A stretch of 12,549 nt of DNA from Rhodospirillales bacterium (lineage in GTDB: Bacteria > Pseudomonadota > Alphaproteobacteria > Acetobacterales > Acetobacteraceae): the NCBI GenBank assembly GCA_025350425.1, contig JANXXW010000197.1, forward strand, positions 1 to 12,549, given 5' to 3'. Position 1 is the stretch's first letter, and the number at the start of each line of letters is the position of its first letter. Below are positions 7,066-12,549 of this stretch, piece after piece. A program made the translations under genes and the position numbers. Under the pieces are notes generated by a model. That model was given only the letters and a program-made list of their open reading frames with translations, was not told where the DNA came from and made no database searches.

Positions 7066-7806
7066 CTAGGCCGTGGTGCCGACCGACCAGGTGGCGGTGT
7101 TAATGAGGGGCGAGCGCTCCAACGCCGCCACCACGGCATCGAGTTCCCCCGGATCAGCGGTAGTGGGCACCAGGGCGGCGGCCAGCTCCACGCGGCCATC
7201 GTTGTCGGACACCATCTCCACCTCGCGTACGGGATAGCTGGCGCGCGACAGTTCCACATCGAGCAGGTCGCGCACATCCGACACGGCCTCGGGGCGACAG
7301 ACGACGTGGATTCGATATTGCGCTTCCGTCATATCAGCACTGATCGGGCGCCGATTGACCCAGTTCACCAGCGGCCGAAGCAACGTGTTGCCCGCCAGCA
7401 CGAACGCCGCAACCGCGACCGCCTCCCCGAACAGGCCGCTACCCGCAAAGGTACCGACCGCGGCCGAGCACCACAGCGTCGCGGCCGTGTTCAGGCCACG
7501 GATGTTGGTGCCGTCCTTCAGGATCACGCCGGCACCGAGAAAGCCGATGCCGGACACCACGTAGGCGACGATACGCGTTGCACCCTCAGGGCCGAGCAGC
7601 CTCATGCCGAGGTCGCAGAAGGCGGCAGCGCCCAAGGCCACCAGTACATTGGTGCGAAGGCCGGCGGTGCGTTGGCGCCACTGCCGCTCGAAGCCGATCA
7701 GCGTGCCGAGCGCGAACGCCGTGGCAAGAACCGCCAGGGTATGTACGAACGGACTAGCAACCAATTCCAGGAACGCCTGACGCACGAACATTGTGGGTTG
7801 ATCCAT
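7066..7806 (-). CDS. MgtC/SapB family inner-membrane protein
   Basis: This 246-residue protein has an N-terminal multi-spanning membrane domain and a C-terminal ACT-like domain. MgtC hallmarks are GTLIGFERQWRQRTAGLRTN (34-53), VALGAAAF (56-63), SGIGFLGAGVILKDGTNIRG (85-104) and TAATLWCSAAVG (107-118). The soluble domain runs from about 162 to 246. MgtC proteins are linked to growth in low Mg2+ and inside host cells. In Salmonella MgtC restrains the F1Fo ATP synthase rather than transporting Mg2+, so no transport role is claimed. The ATG at 7806 is preceded by CCCCCCAGG, a poor Shine-Dalgarno; an alternative ATG lies at 7791. The frame stays open upstream to 7947 without homology. A CGGTCT/AGACCG inverted pair (7816-7821, 7847-7852) lies in its leader. 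It is divergent from the NRAMP-type transporter, consistent with a shared role in cation homeostasis. It converges on xseA with one base between stops. Confidence 0.92.
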   Translation of the reverse strand: MDQPTMFVRQAFLELVASPFVHTLAVLATAFALGTLIGFERQWRQRTAGLRTNVLVALGAAAFCDLGMRLLGPEGATRIVAYVVSGIGFLGAGVILKDGTNIRGLNTAATLWCSAAVGTFAGSGLFGEAVAVAAFVLAGNTLLRPLVNWVNRRPISADMTEAQYRIHVVCRPEAVSDVRDLLDVELSRASYPVREVEMVSDNDGRVELAAALVPTTADPGELDAVVAALERSPLINTATWSVGTTA

Positions 7807-7815
7807 CCTGGGGGG

Positions 7816-7852
7816 CGGTCTATGCGCTAACTCTGTCGGATACGCGAGACCG
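7816..7852 (-). promoter_or_regulatory. Inverted repeat in the MgtC leader
   Basis: CGGTCT (7816-7821) and AGACCG (7847-7852) are exact reverse complements with a 25-base interval that includes further partial GCGC/CGCG pairing. In the minus-strand transcript the hairpin would end about 10 bases before the MgtC ATG. It could modulate translation or be a DNA operator; nothing distinguishes these. Confidence 0.35.
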
Positions 7853-7923
7853 TATGGCTTTGCATATTCGTCGCACTCCGTTGTCCGGCCATCGCTGGAT
7901 ACCCGCAACAAGGTAAGGAAAGC

Positions 7924-8052
7924 ATGACCTCGCGACCCAGCAGCCAACCTGAAGAGGGCGACAGTAGGCGTTTTACGCCTGCCTTGATCGCGTCTCGGGT
8001 TTGGACCCGTGCTCGGGAGTGCATGATCCCGTCGAGGCCTTTGCGCACCTGA
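7924..8052 (+). CDS. Putative leader peptide (42 codons) upstream of the NRAMP-type transporter
   Basis: ATG at 7924 to TGA at 8050-8052 encodes 42 residues beginning MTSRPSSQPEEGDSRR and ending in IPSRPLRT. GGTAAGGA at 7912-7919 is a plausible ribosome-binding site 4 bases before the ATG. The peptide is rich in Pro (5) and Arg (about 10), has no membrane segment and resembles no protein I know. It ends 72 bases before the transporter ATG. Its codons 30-32 overlap the 5' arm of the main hairpin (8011-8019), so a ribosome on it would change which hairpins form. Proline-rich leader ORFs control Mg2+ transport genes in enteric bacteria (mgtL, mgtP, corL); homology to those is not claimed. It may instead be a chance frame in GC-rich DNA. 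Confidence 0.35.
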   Translation: MTSRPSSQPEEGDSRRFTPALIASRVWTRARECMIPSRPLRT

Positions 8053-8109
8053 TGCGCTGACGCCTGGACGGCCACGCCCTCCCGAGCTTGAGCATTAACC
8101 AGCTTAAGC
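7964..8109 (+). promoter_or_regulatory. Structured 5' leader of the NRAMP-type transporter (candidate attenuator or cation-sensing RNA)
   Basis: Four stems can be read by eye. First, GTAGGCGT (7964-7971) pairs with ACGCCTGC (7975-7982) over a TTT loop. Second, CGGGT (7995-7999) pairs with ACCCG (8004-8008). Third, a perfect 9-bp closing stem joins GCTCGGGAG (8011-8019) to CTCCCGAGC (8079-8087) and encloses GCGC/GCGC (8044-8047, 8055-8058). Fourth, GCTTGAGC (8086-8093) pairs with GCTTAAGC (8102-8109) immediately before AAAAGGAGG. Competing pairings exist: CGGGA (8014-8018) can instead pair with TCCCG (8027-8031), and the last two stems share bases 8086-8087. This layout of a closed multi-branch domain followed by a hairpin abutting the ribosome-binding site is that of a translational switch. 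I could not match it to a known riboswitch class. Confidence 0.45.
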
Positions 8110-8124
8110 AAAAGGAGGCGCCCG

Positions 8125-9756
8125 ATGGCCGCCCTTTTAAACGATCTGCCTACTCGTCCAGACGCGGTTCTGGACAGCGCCCATATCGGCGACATCCACG
8201 GTGCCCTCGGCACCATCCGCAAGGATGACATCGGCCCGCGTCCGACGCTGCGCGGCAAGCTCCGCACGCTGGCGGCCATCGTTGGTCCAGGGCTGATCGT
8301 CATGGTCGGCGACAACGACGCCGGCGCCTTCGCGACCTACACACAGGCGGGGCAGAACTACGGCACCGCATTGCTCTGGACCCTGCTGCTGCTGGTGCCG
8401 GTGCTCTACGTCAACCAGGAAATGGTGCTGCGCCTCGGCGCCGTCACCGGCGTGGGCCATGCCCGGCTTATATTGGAGCGCTTCGGCAAGTTCTGGGGCG
8501 CATTCAGCGTGATCGACCTGTTTGTGCTGAACGGGCTCACCATCGTCACCGAATTCATCGGCGTCAGCCTGGGTCTCGACTATCTCGGATTGCCGAAGCT
8601 GTGGGGCGTGATCATCGCGGCGGCGGTGACGATGCTGGCTGTCACCACCGGCAATTTCCGCCGTTTCGAGCGTTTCGCTCTGGTCCTGTGCCTCGGCAGC
8701 CTGTTGCTGGTGCCCATCGTGGTGATGGTGCACCCGCCTCTCGGTGAAATAGCGCGCGATCTCATCGTTCCGCGTTTGCCTATATCCGACCGGCTATCCG
8801 ACGTACTGCTGCTGATCATCGCCATCGTCGGCACCACCGTGGCGCCCTGGCAGTTATTTTTCCAGCAATCCTACGTCATCGACAAGCGCATCACCCCGCG
8901 CTTCATGAACTACGAGAAGGCCGATCTCTGGCTTGGCATCGTGTTGGTGGTCGTGGGCGCGGTGGCGATGATGGCGTTCTGCGCCGCGACCTTCGCGGAC
9001 AAGCCAGAATCGGGACAATTCACCGATGCCGGCGGCGTCGCGGTTGGGCTGGCGAAATATGTCGGCCAACTCCCCGCGACGTTGTTCGCGGTCGCGCTGA
9101 TCGACGCGAGCATCATCGGCGCCGCAGCCGTGGCACTCTCCACCGCCTATGCGCTCGGCGACGTGCTCTCGTTGAAACATTCGTTACATCGTGGTGCGAG
9201 TGACGCACGCGGCTTCTATCTGATCTATTGTGGTTTGGTCGCCGCCGCCGCGGCAGTGGTGCTGATCCCCGGCTCTCCGCTCGGCCTCATCACCGAAGCG
9301 GTGCAGACCTTGGCGGGCGTGCTGCTACCGTCCGCTACGGTGTTCCTGCTACTGTTGTGCAACGATCGCGCGGTGCTAGGTCCATGGGTAAACGGCGCAT
9401 GGACCAACATCTTCACCGGTGCGGTGATCGCAATCCTCGTGATGCTGTCTATCGTGCTGACCGCATCGGTACTGTATCCCAACATCACCGGTGAGCAGAT
9501 TCTCTGGATCGTTGGCAGCGGATGCGGCCTCGCTTTGGTGGCCGCAATTGTCACATTCGCGGTGCGGAAGCCGGACATGGAGCCCGCCATCGATCGCGCT
9601 CTGCGTCCGGTATGGCGGATGCGTCCACTCACCCAGTTGCTACCGGTGCGGCTGACCGCGGCCAAGCGGCTTTGGATGATCGTACTTCGCGTATATCTGC
9701 TGATCGCGGTCGGTCTGGTGGTCGTGCGTGTCGTGCAACTCGCCCTTGAACACTAA
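8125..9756 (+). CDS. NRAMP-family divalent metal transporter, NRMT-like (probable Mg2+ type)
   Basis: This 543-residue polytopic inner-membrane protein of the SLC11/NRAMP family has an extra C-terminal helix (about 515-540). Helix 1 reads GPGLIVMVGDNDAGAFATY: the classical DPGN is D65-A66-G67-A68, keeping the metal-binding Asp but losing the Asn. Helix 6 reads VGTTVAPWQLFFQQS: the classical MPH is A240-P241-W242, losing the Met that selects transition metals and the His. The same two sites are altered in the NRMT clade, which transports Mg2+ and Mn2+ without proton coupling. Other NRAMP landmarks are kept, such as NQEMVLRLGAVTGVGHA (98-114). The soluble N-terminal 45 residues precede helix 1. 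GGAGG at 8114-8118 with a 6-base spacer supports the ATG at 8125. It is divergent from an MgtC gene and 25 bp upstream of a porin gene. Family is certain; Mg2+ preference is inferred from motifs and context. Confidence 0.92.
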   Translation: MAALLNDLPTRPDAVLDSAHIGDIHGALGTIRKDDIGPRPTLRGKLRTLAAIVGPGLIVMVGDNDAGAFATYTQAGQNYGTALLWTLLLLVPVLYVNQEMVLRLGAVTGVGHARLILERFGKFWGAFSVIDLFVLNGLTIVTEFIGVSLGLDYLGLPKLWGVIIAAAVTMLAVTTGNFRRFERFALVLCLGSLLLVPIVVMVHPPLGEIARDLIVPRLPISDRLSDVLLLIIAIVGTTVAPWQLFFQQSYVIDKRITPRFMNYEKADLWLGIVLVVVGAVAMMAFCAATFADKPESGQFTDAGGVAVGLAKYVGQLPATLFAVALIDASIIGAAAVALSTAYALGDVLSLKHSLHRGASDARGFYLIYCGLVAAAAAVVLIPGSPLGLITEAVQTLAGVLLPSATVFLLLLCNDRAVLGPWVNGAWTNIFTGAVIAILVMLSIVLTASVLYPNITGEQILWIVGSGCGLALVAAIVTFAVRKPDMEPAIDRALRPVWRMRPLTQLLPVRLTAAKRLWMIVLRVYLLIAVGLVVVRVVQLALEH

Positions 9757-9781
9757 CGTCGAGAAATCAGAGGAAATGGCT

Positions 9782-11278
9782 ATGCGAATGAGCAACGTAA
9801 CTTTTTATGCGCAGATCGGATTGCTCGCCGCCGGCGCAGTCATTCCGACCGCCGCCACCTGGGCGCAGACGCCGTCCAGCCCGGACGCGCAGATCGTCAC
9901 TCCAGCCAGCAAGGTGCAACCTGCCGCGCCCGAAACGAGGCAATCGACTCCTGGTGGCGAAACCGCAGTCAAGCCTGCCGAGGGAGGCAACGCGGGCTTG
10001 TGGGAGCGGGCCAATCTGCTGGGTGATCCGGGCGGCTTCCGGAGCCGGTTGACCGAGCGGGGCATCAGCTTCGGTCTCTCGGAAGCAAGCGAGGTGTTCG
10101 GCAACGCGACCGGCGGCACGAAACGAGGGGTTATCTACGAGGGCCTCACGGAATTCAGTATGGGCCTCGATACGCAGAAGCTGTTCGGCTGGGAAGGTGG
10201 CACGTTCAACGTGAGCGGCTATCAGATCCATGGTCGTGGCCTTAGCCAGAACAACCTGAACAATAACCTGAATACTGTGAGCAGCCTGGAAGCGCCGCGC
10301 GGGACGCTGCTGTTCGAGCTTTGGTACGAGCAGGTGTTCCTCGACAAGAAGCTTGCAGTCCGCGTGGGCCAGCTCGGCGCCGACCAGGAGTTCATGATCA
10401 GCCAATATGGCAACCTGTTCCTGAACCACACATTCGGTTGGTCAACCTACCCCAGTGTTGACCTTCCATCCGGCGGGCCGGCCTATCCGCTGGCAACGCC
10501 CGGCGTTCGTGTGAAATATGCCCCACGCGACGATCTCGCTTTGCTGTTGGGCGTGTTCAACGGCGACCCAGCCGGGCCAGGACGCGGCATTGCACAGGAC
10601 CGCGACCCGTCCGGCACGGCCTTCCGGACCCAGGACGGCGTATTCGCGATCGTCGAGGCGCAATATGCAACCAATCAGGATGAGAAGGCGGAAGGACTGC
10701 CGGGCACGTACAAAATTGGCGCATGGTACAACTCGCAGAACTTCGCCGACCAGCGACGCAACGCGACGGGTGGTTCCCTTGCCGATCCGACCGGGACCGC
10801 CGCGCTTGGTCGTAATCGGCGAGGCAGCTGGAGCGGCTACGCGGTGATGGACCAGTTGCTGGTGCGCGAGGCGAACACAAAGGATCAGGGTCTCGGCATT
10901 TTCGCCCGCGTGATGGGGGGACCGGGAGACCGCAACCTGATCAATTTCTACGTCGACGGCGGCGTAACTTATAAAGGCGTATTCCCGGGGCGGGACAGCG
11001 ACGTGGCCGGAATTGCCTTAGGCGTCGCGCGGATCAGCGATACAGCTGCTCAGCTGGACGCGGACACGCGGTACTCGACCGGGGGCACCTACCCAATTCG
11101 TCGGCACGAGACGGTCGTGGAGTTGACGTATCAAGCGCAGATCGCGCCATGGTGGCAGGTGCAGCCCTCGGCGCAGTATGTCTTCAACCTCAATGGCGGC
11201 GTTCCGAACCCGAAGAACCCGACCAAGCGACTGGGCGATGCCGCGGTGCTCGGGTTACGCACCAACGTAACGTTCTAA
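9782..11278 (+). CDS. OprB-family (carbohydrate-selective-type) outer-membrane porin
   Basis: This 498-residue precursor begins MRMSNVTFYAQIGLLAAGAV and has a Sec signal peptide. Cleavage is likely after Ala28 (TWA-Q), followed by a Pro/Ala/Thr-rich linker. The mature part has OprB-family features: the LLGDPGGFRSRLTERGISFG start (a helix and first strand), alternating aromatic/polar strands, WYEQVFLDKKLAVRVGQLG, and ATPGVRVKYAPRDDLALLLG. It ends in the terminal aromatic LGLRTNVTF typical of proteins assembled by BAM. OprB porins pass sugars in Pseudomonas, but members annotated only by homology have uncertain substrates. Of three clustered ATGs (9776, 9782, 9788), 9782 has the best spacing from GAGGA (9770-9774). 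It follows the NRAMP stop by 25 bp on the same strand and is very likely cotranscribed, suggesting a role in getting divalent cations across the outer membrane. Confidence 0.88.
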   Translation: MRMSNVTFYAQIGLLAAGAVIPTAATWAQTPSSPDAQIVTPASKVQPAAPETRQSTPGGETAVKPAEGGNAGLWERANLLGDPGGFRSRLTERGISFGLSEASEVFGNATGGTKRGVIYEGLTEFSMGLDTQKLFGWEGGTFNVSGYQIHGRGLSQNNLNNNLNTVSSLEAPRGTLLFELWYEQVFLDKKLAVRVGQLGADQEFMISQYGNLFLNHTFGWSTYPSVDLPSGGPAYPLATPGVRVKYAPRDDLALLLGVFNGDPAGPGRGIAQDRDPSGTAFRTQDGVFAIVEAQYATNQDEKAEGLPGTYKIGAWYNSQNFADQRRNATGGSLADPTGTAALGRNRRGSWSGYAVMDQLLVREANTKDQGLGIFARVMGGPGDRNLINFYVDGGVTYKGVFPGRDSDVAGIALGVARISDTAAQLDADTRYSTGGTYPIRRHETVVELTYQAQIAPWWQVQPSAQYVFNLNGGVPNPKNPTKRLGDAAVLGLRTNVTF

Positions 11279-11289
11279 ACGCGTCCTAC

Positions 11290-11295
11290 TTGACA
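11290..11295 (+). promoter_or_regulatory. Candidate -35 box (TTGACA) for the molybdenum-hydroxylase operon
   Basis: A perfect TTGACA sits in the 67-bp gap between the porin and the FAD-subunit gene. No good -10 lies at 16-18 bases; GATCGT at 11314-11319 (18-base spacer) matches only weakly. The palindrome at 11316-11329 would overlap the -10/start region. Confidence 0.3.
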
Positions 11296-11315
11296 CCCAG
11301 CCCATCACGGTCTGA

Positions 11316-11329
11316 TCGTATGTATACGA
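11316..11329. promoter_or_regulatory. Perfect palindrome TCGTAT-GT-ATACGA, candidate operator
   Basis: Two 6-bp arms are exact reverse complements around a GT centre and include the GTATAC core. This fits the general GTA-N-TAC form recognised by FadR-type GntR regulators, which often control catabolic operons. It lies 20 bases downstream of TTGACA and 17 bases upstream of the ATG at 11346, a position suited to repression. The regulator is not in the window. Confidence 0.45.
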
Positions 11330-11345
11330 ATGACCGGGAGTGCCG

Positions 11346-12161
11346 ATGGGTTATCTTCGCCCCTACCAACTGGATGATGCGCTGGCGGCCCTGGCCGCCA
11401 GTCCGCATACCATCTTGGCGGGAGGAACGGACCATTTCCCGGCGCGCGTGGGCCACACGCCCATCGAGGATATCCTCGACATCACCGCCCTTCCCGGTTC
11501 GCGCACCATCGTGCGGCGCCAGGACGAATGGTGGATCCCCTGTGGCGCTACCTGGAGCGACCTGATCGAGGCGGGATTGCCGCACGCGTTCGACGCGCTG
11601 GTGAGCGCCGCGCGCCAGGTCGGTGGGGCGCAAATACAGAATGCCGGCACGCTGGTCGGCAATCTCTGCAACGCAAGTCCCGCCGCCGACGGGGTGCCCT
11701 GCCTGATGGCGCTCGAGGCGAAGGTTGAACTTGCGTCCCTCGCGGGCCGGCGAACGCTGCCGGTCGAGGCTTTCGTGATGGGCGCCCGACGCACGGCCCG
11801 ACGGCCGGACGAGATGGTGCTGGGCATCCGCGTGCCGCTTTCGGAAAGGTTGTCCAGTTCCTTCCTCAAGCTCGGCTCCCGCAAATACCTGGTGATCTCG
11901 ATCGCGATGGTGGCGGTGACGGCGGGGATCGAGGACGGGCGCATCGCTGACGCGCGGGTGGCGATCGGCGCCTGCGGAGCGCGCGCCGAACGGCTGCCAG
12001 ATCTGGAAGCATCCCTCGTCGGCCAACTCGCGGCGGCGCCGGACATCGATCCCGCGCACTTCGCGCCACTCGGCCCGATCGACGATATCCGCGCCTCGGC
12101 CTCGTACCGGCGCATGGCGGCGGTCGAAATCACCCGACGCGCGGTGGTGGCGCTGGCATGA
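11346..12161 (+). CDS. FAD-binding (medium) subunit of a molybdenum hydroxylase, xanthine dehydrogenase/CoxM type
   Basis: This 271-residue protein carries the FAD and passes electrons from the 2Fe-2S subunit to the final acceptor. The first FAD loop is TILAGGTDHFPARVG (residues 23-37). The second is QVGGAQIQNAGTLVGNLCNA, followed by SPAADGVPCLMALEAKVEL, the conserved pattern of the molybdopterin-dehydrogenase FAD domain. The C-terminal CO-dehydrogenase flavoprotein-like domain includes SSFLKLGSRKYLVISIAMVA and the arginine-containing end region. ATG at 11346 follows CGGGAG by 5 bases; an in-frame GTG at 11340 is possible. The stop overlaps the next gene as ATGA. The order FAD then 2Fe-2S then (expected) large subunit is common among carbon-monoxide-dehydrogenase-like and aromatic/heterocycle hydroxylases. 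The substrate cannot be inferred without the large subunit. Confidence 0.9.
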   Translation: MGYLRPYQLDDALAALAASPHTILAGGTDHFPARVGHTPIEDILDITALPGSRTIVRRQDEWWIPCGATWSDLIEAGLPHAFDALVSAARQVGGAQIQNAGTLVGNLCNASPAADGVPCLMALEAKVELASLAGRRTLPVEAFVMGARRTARRPDEMVLGIRVPLSERLSSSFLKLGSRKYLVISIAMVAVTAGIEDGRIADARVAIGACGARAERLPDLEASLVGQLAAAPDIDPAHFAPLGPIDDIRASASYRRMAAVEITRRAVVALA

Positions 12162-12549
12162 TCAGTTTCACCCTCAACGGACGCATGACCCACGCTAGCG
12201 CCAACCCGGCGCGCAGGCTCTCCGACGTGCTGCGCGACGAGTTGCTGCTGACCGGCACCAAGGTCGGCTGCAATGGCGGGGATTGCGGGGCATGCACCGT
12301 GCTGCTGGACGAACGTCAGGTGTGCGCCTGCCTCGTGCCGCTGGGCCAGGTCGAGGGACGCCGGGTCGAGACGGTGGAAGGACTGGCGCCCGAAGGCGTG
12401 TTGAACGACCTCCAGCGCGCCTTCCTTTTTCACGGAGCAGCCCAGTGCGGCATATGCACGCCCGGAATGCTGATGGCGGCGACCGATCTGCTACGGCGCG
12501 TGCCGGCGCCGTCGGAGGAACAGGTGCTGGACGGGCTTGCCGGCGTGCT
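12158..12549 (+). CDS. 2Fe-2S (small) subunit of a molybdenum hydroxylase, 3' end cut by window edge
   Basis: The start overlaps the previous stop (ATGA), so the two subunits are translationally coupled. The 130 visible residues contain the plant-type ferredoxin cluster ligands in GCNGGDCGACTVLL (Cys38, Cys43, Cys46) with the fourth ligand Cys58 in CACLVPL. The first half of the second cluster is in AQCGICTPGMLMAA (Cys97, Cys100). The expected CRCTGY-type pair lies beyond the edge. The usual length is about 150-170 residues, so the end is near. The protein shuttles electrons from the molybdenum site of the large subunit to the FAD subunit. It reads MISFTLNGR at the start, as in CoxS/XdhC-type small subunits, with no signal peptide (cytoplasmic). 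Confidence 0.93.
   Translation, partial: MISFTLNGRMTHASANPARRLSDVLRDELLLTGTKVGCNGGDCGACTVLLDERQVCACLVPLGQVEGRRVETVEGLAPEGVLNDLQRAFLFHGAAQCGICTPGMLMAATDLLRRVPAPSEEQVLDGLAGV

Larger units (their letters stand above)
7807..8124. other. 318-bp divergent control region between the MgtC gene and the NRAMP-type gene
   Basis: This gap must hold both divergent promoters, but I could not pick convincing -35/-10 pairs. It contains an inverted pair in the MgtC leader (7816-7852), a 42-codon upstream ORF on the plus strand (7924-8052), and a series of hairpins (7964-7982, 7995-8008, 8011-8087, 8086-8109). The transporter ribosome-binding site is at 8114-8118. The density of structure is unusual for this otherwise compact window. 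Confidence 0.6.

Noticed and set aside
7890..8110. Assignment of the transporter leader to the M-box (ykoK) or yybP-ykoY riboswitch class
   Set aside because: Neither the M-box blocks (such as GTTAGGTGAGGCTCC and TGCTAAAGCTC) nor the yybP-ykoY loops (GGGGAGTAGC and GCAAGACC) are present. CGGGAGTGCATG only superficially resembles the latter.
8125..9756. Naming the NRAMP-type gene mntH
   Set aside because: The DPGN and MPH motifs that define Mn2+/Fe2+ proton-coupled NRAMPs are both missing, so the symbol would assert a function the sequence argues against.
9728..9781. Earlier start of the porin overlapping the transporter gene
   Set aside because: It would place residues before the Sec signal peptide and ignores the ribosome-binding site at 9770-9774.
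1..12549. CRISPR arrays, tRNA or rRNA genes, insertion sequences, prophage
   Set aside because: No regularly spaced repeats, cloverleaf-like segments, transposase/integrase motifs or phage genes were seen on either strand; the gaps are short and accounted for.

Overview
The window is GC-rich (about two thirds G+C; I counted 40/60 in one xseA row). It is tightly packed, with start/stop overlaps between co-directional genes. The gene families and protein sequences (RluB-RsmD next to a divergent TadA, PurD divergent from XseA, an OprB-type porin, a Mo-hydroxylase operon) look alphaproteobacterial. My best guess is Rhodospirillales/Acetobacteraceae. That is inference from protein flavour and gene order; no rRNA gene is present to test it.

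Layout. Positions 1-1894 (minus strand) hold a three-gene operon read right to left: a class I glutamine-amidotransferase-like hydrolase, the 23S rRNA pseudouridine synthase RluB, and the 16S rRNA methyltransferase RsmD, which runs off the left edge. The junctions are ATGA and TGA/ATG, so translation is probably coupled. Divergent from it, 1941-2375 encodes the tRNA wobble adenosine deaminase TadA. An AbgB-like M20 amidohydrolase (2405-3829, minus) converges on tadA. Between it and purD lies an AT-rich islet (about 3941-4200, 42% G+C over 3961-4200) with an 8-bp-arm inverted repeat and a doubtful small ORF. purD (4227-5495, minus) and xseA (5547-7064, plus) diverge from a 51-bp gap. XseA carries a tandem 43-residue repeat in its helical C-terminal half.

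The most interesting region is 7066-11278. An MgtC/SapB protein (minus) faces an NRAMP-family transporter (plus) across a 318-bp gap. The transporter lacks the residues that define classical transition-metal NRAMPs: the DPGN motif reads DAGA and the MPH motif reads APW. These are the sites altered in the magnesium-transporting NRMT clade. The gap contains a previously unlisted 42-codon ORF with a good ribosome-binding site. It overlaps a strong set of hairpins directly upstream of the transporter ribosome-binding site, and looks like a leader peptide/attenuator or sensing RNA. Only 25 bp after the transporter, an OprB-family porin begins and is probably cotranscribed. Together this suggests a cation-homeostasis locus with an outer-membrane channel, an inner-membrane Mg2+-type NRAMP and MgtC, under leader-RNA control.

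From 11346 a new operon begins, after a 14-bp palindrome next to a TTGACA box. It encodes the FAD subunit and then the 2Fe-2S subunit (cut by the right edge) of a molybdenum hydroxylase of the xanthine dehydrogenase/CO dehydrogenase family. The large catalytic subunit would lie outside the window, so the substrate cannot be named.

I saw no tRNA, rRNA, CRISPR, insertion sequence or phage attachment site.
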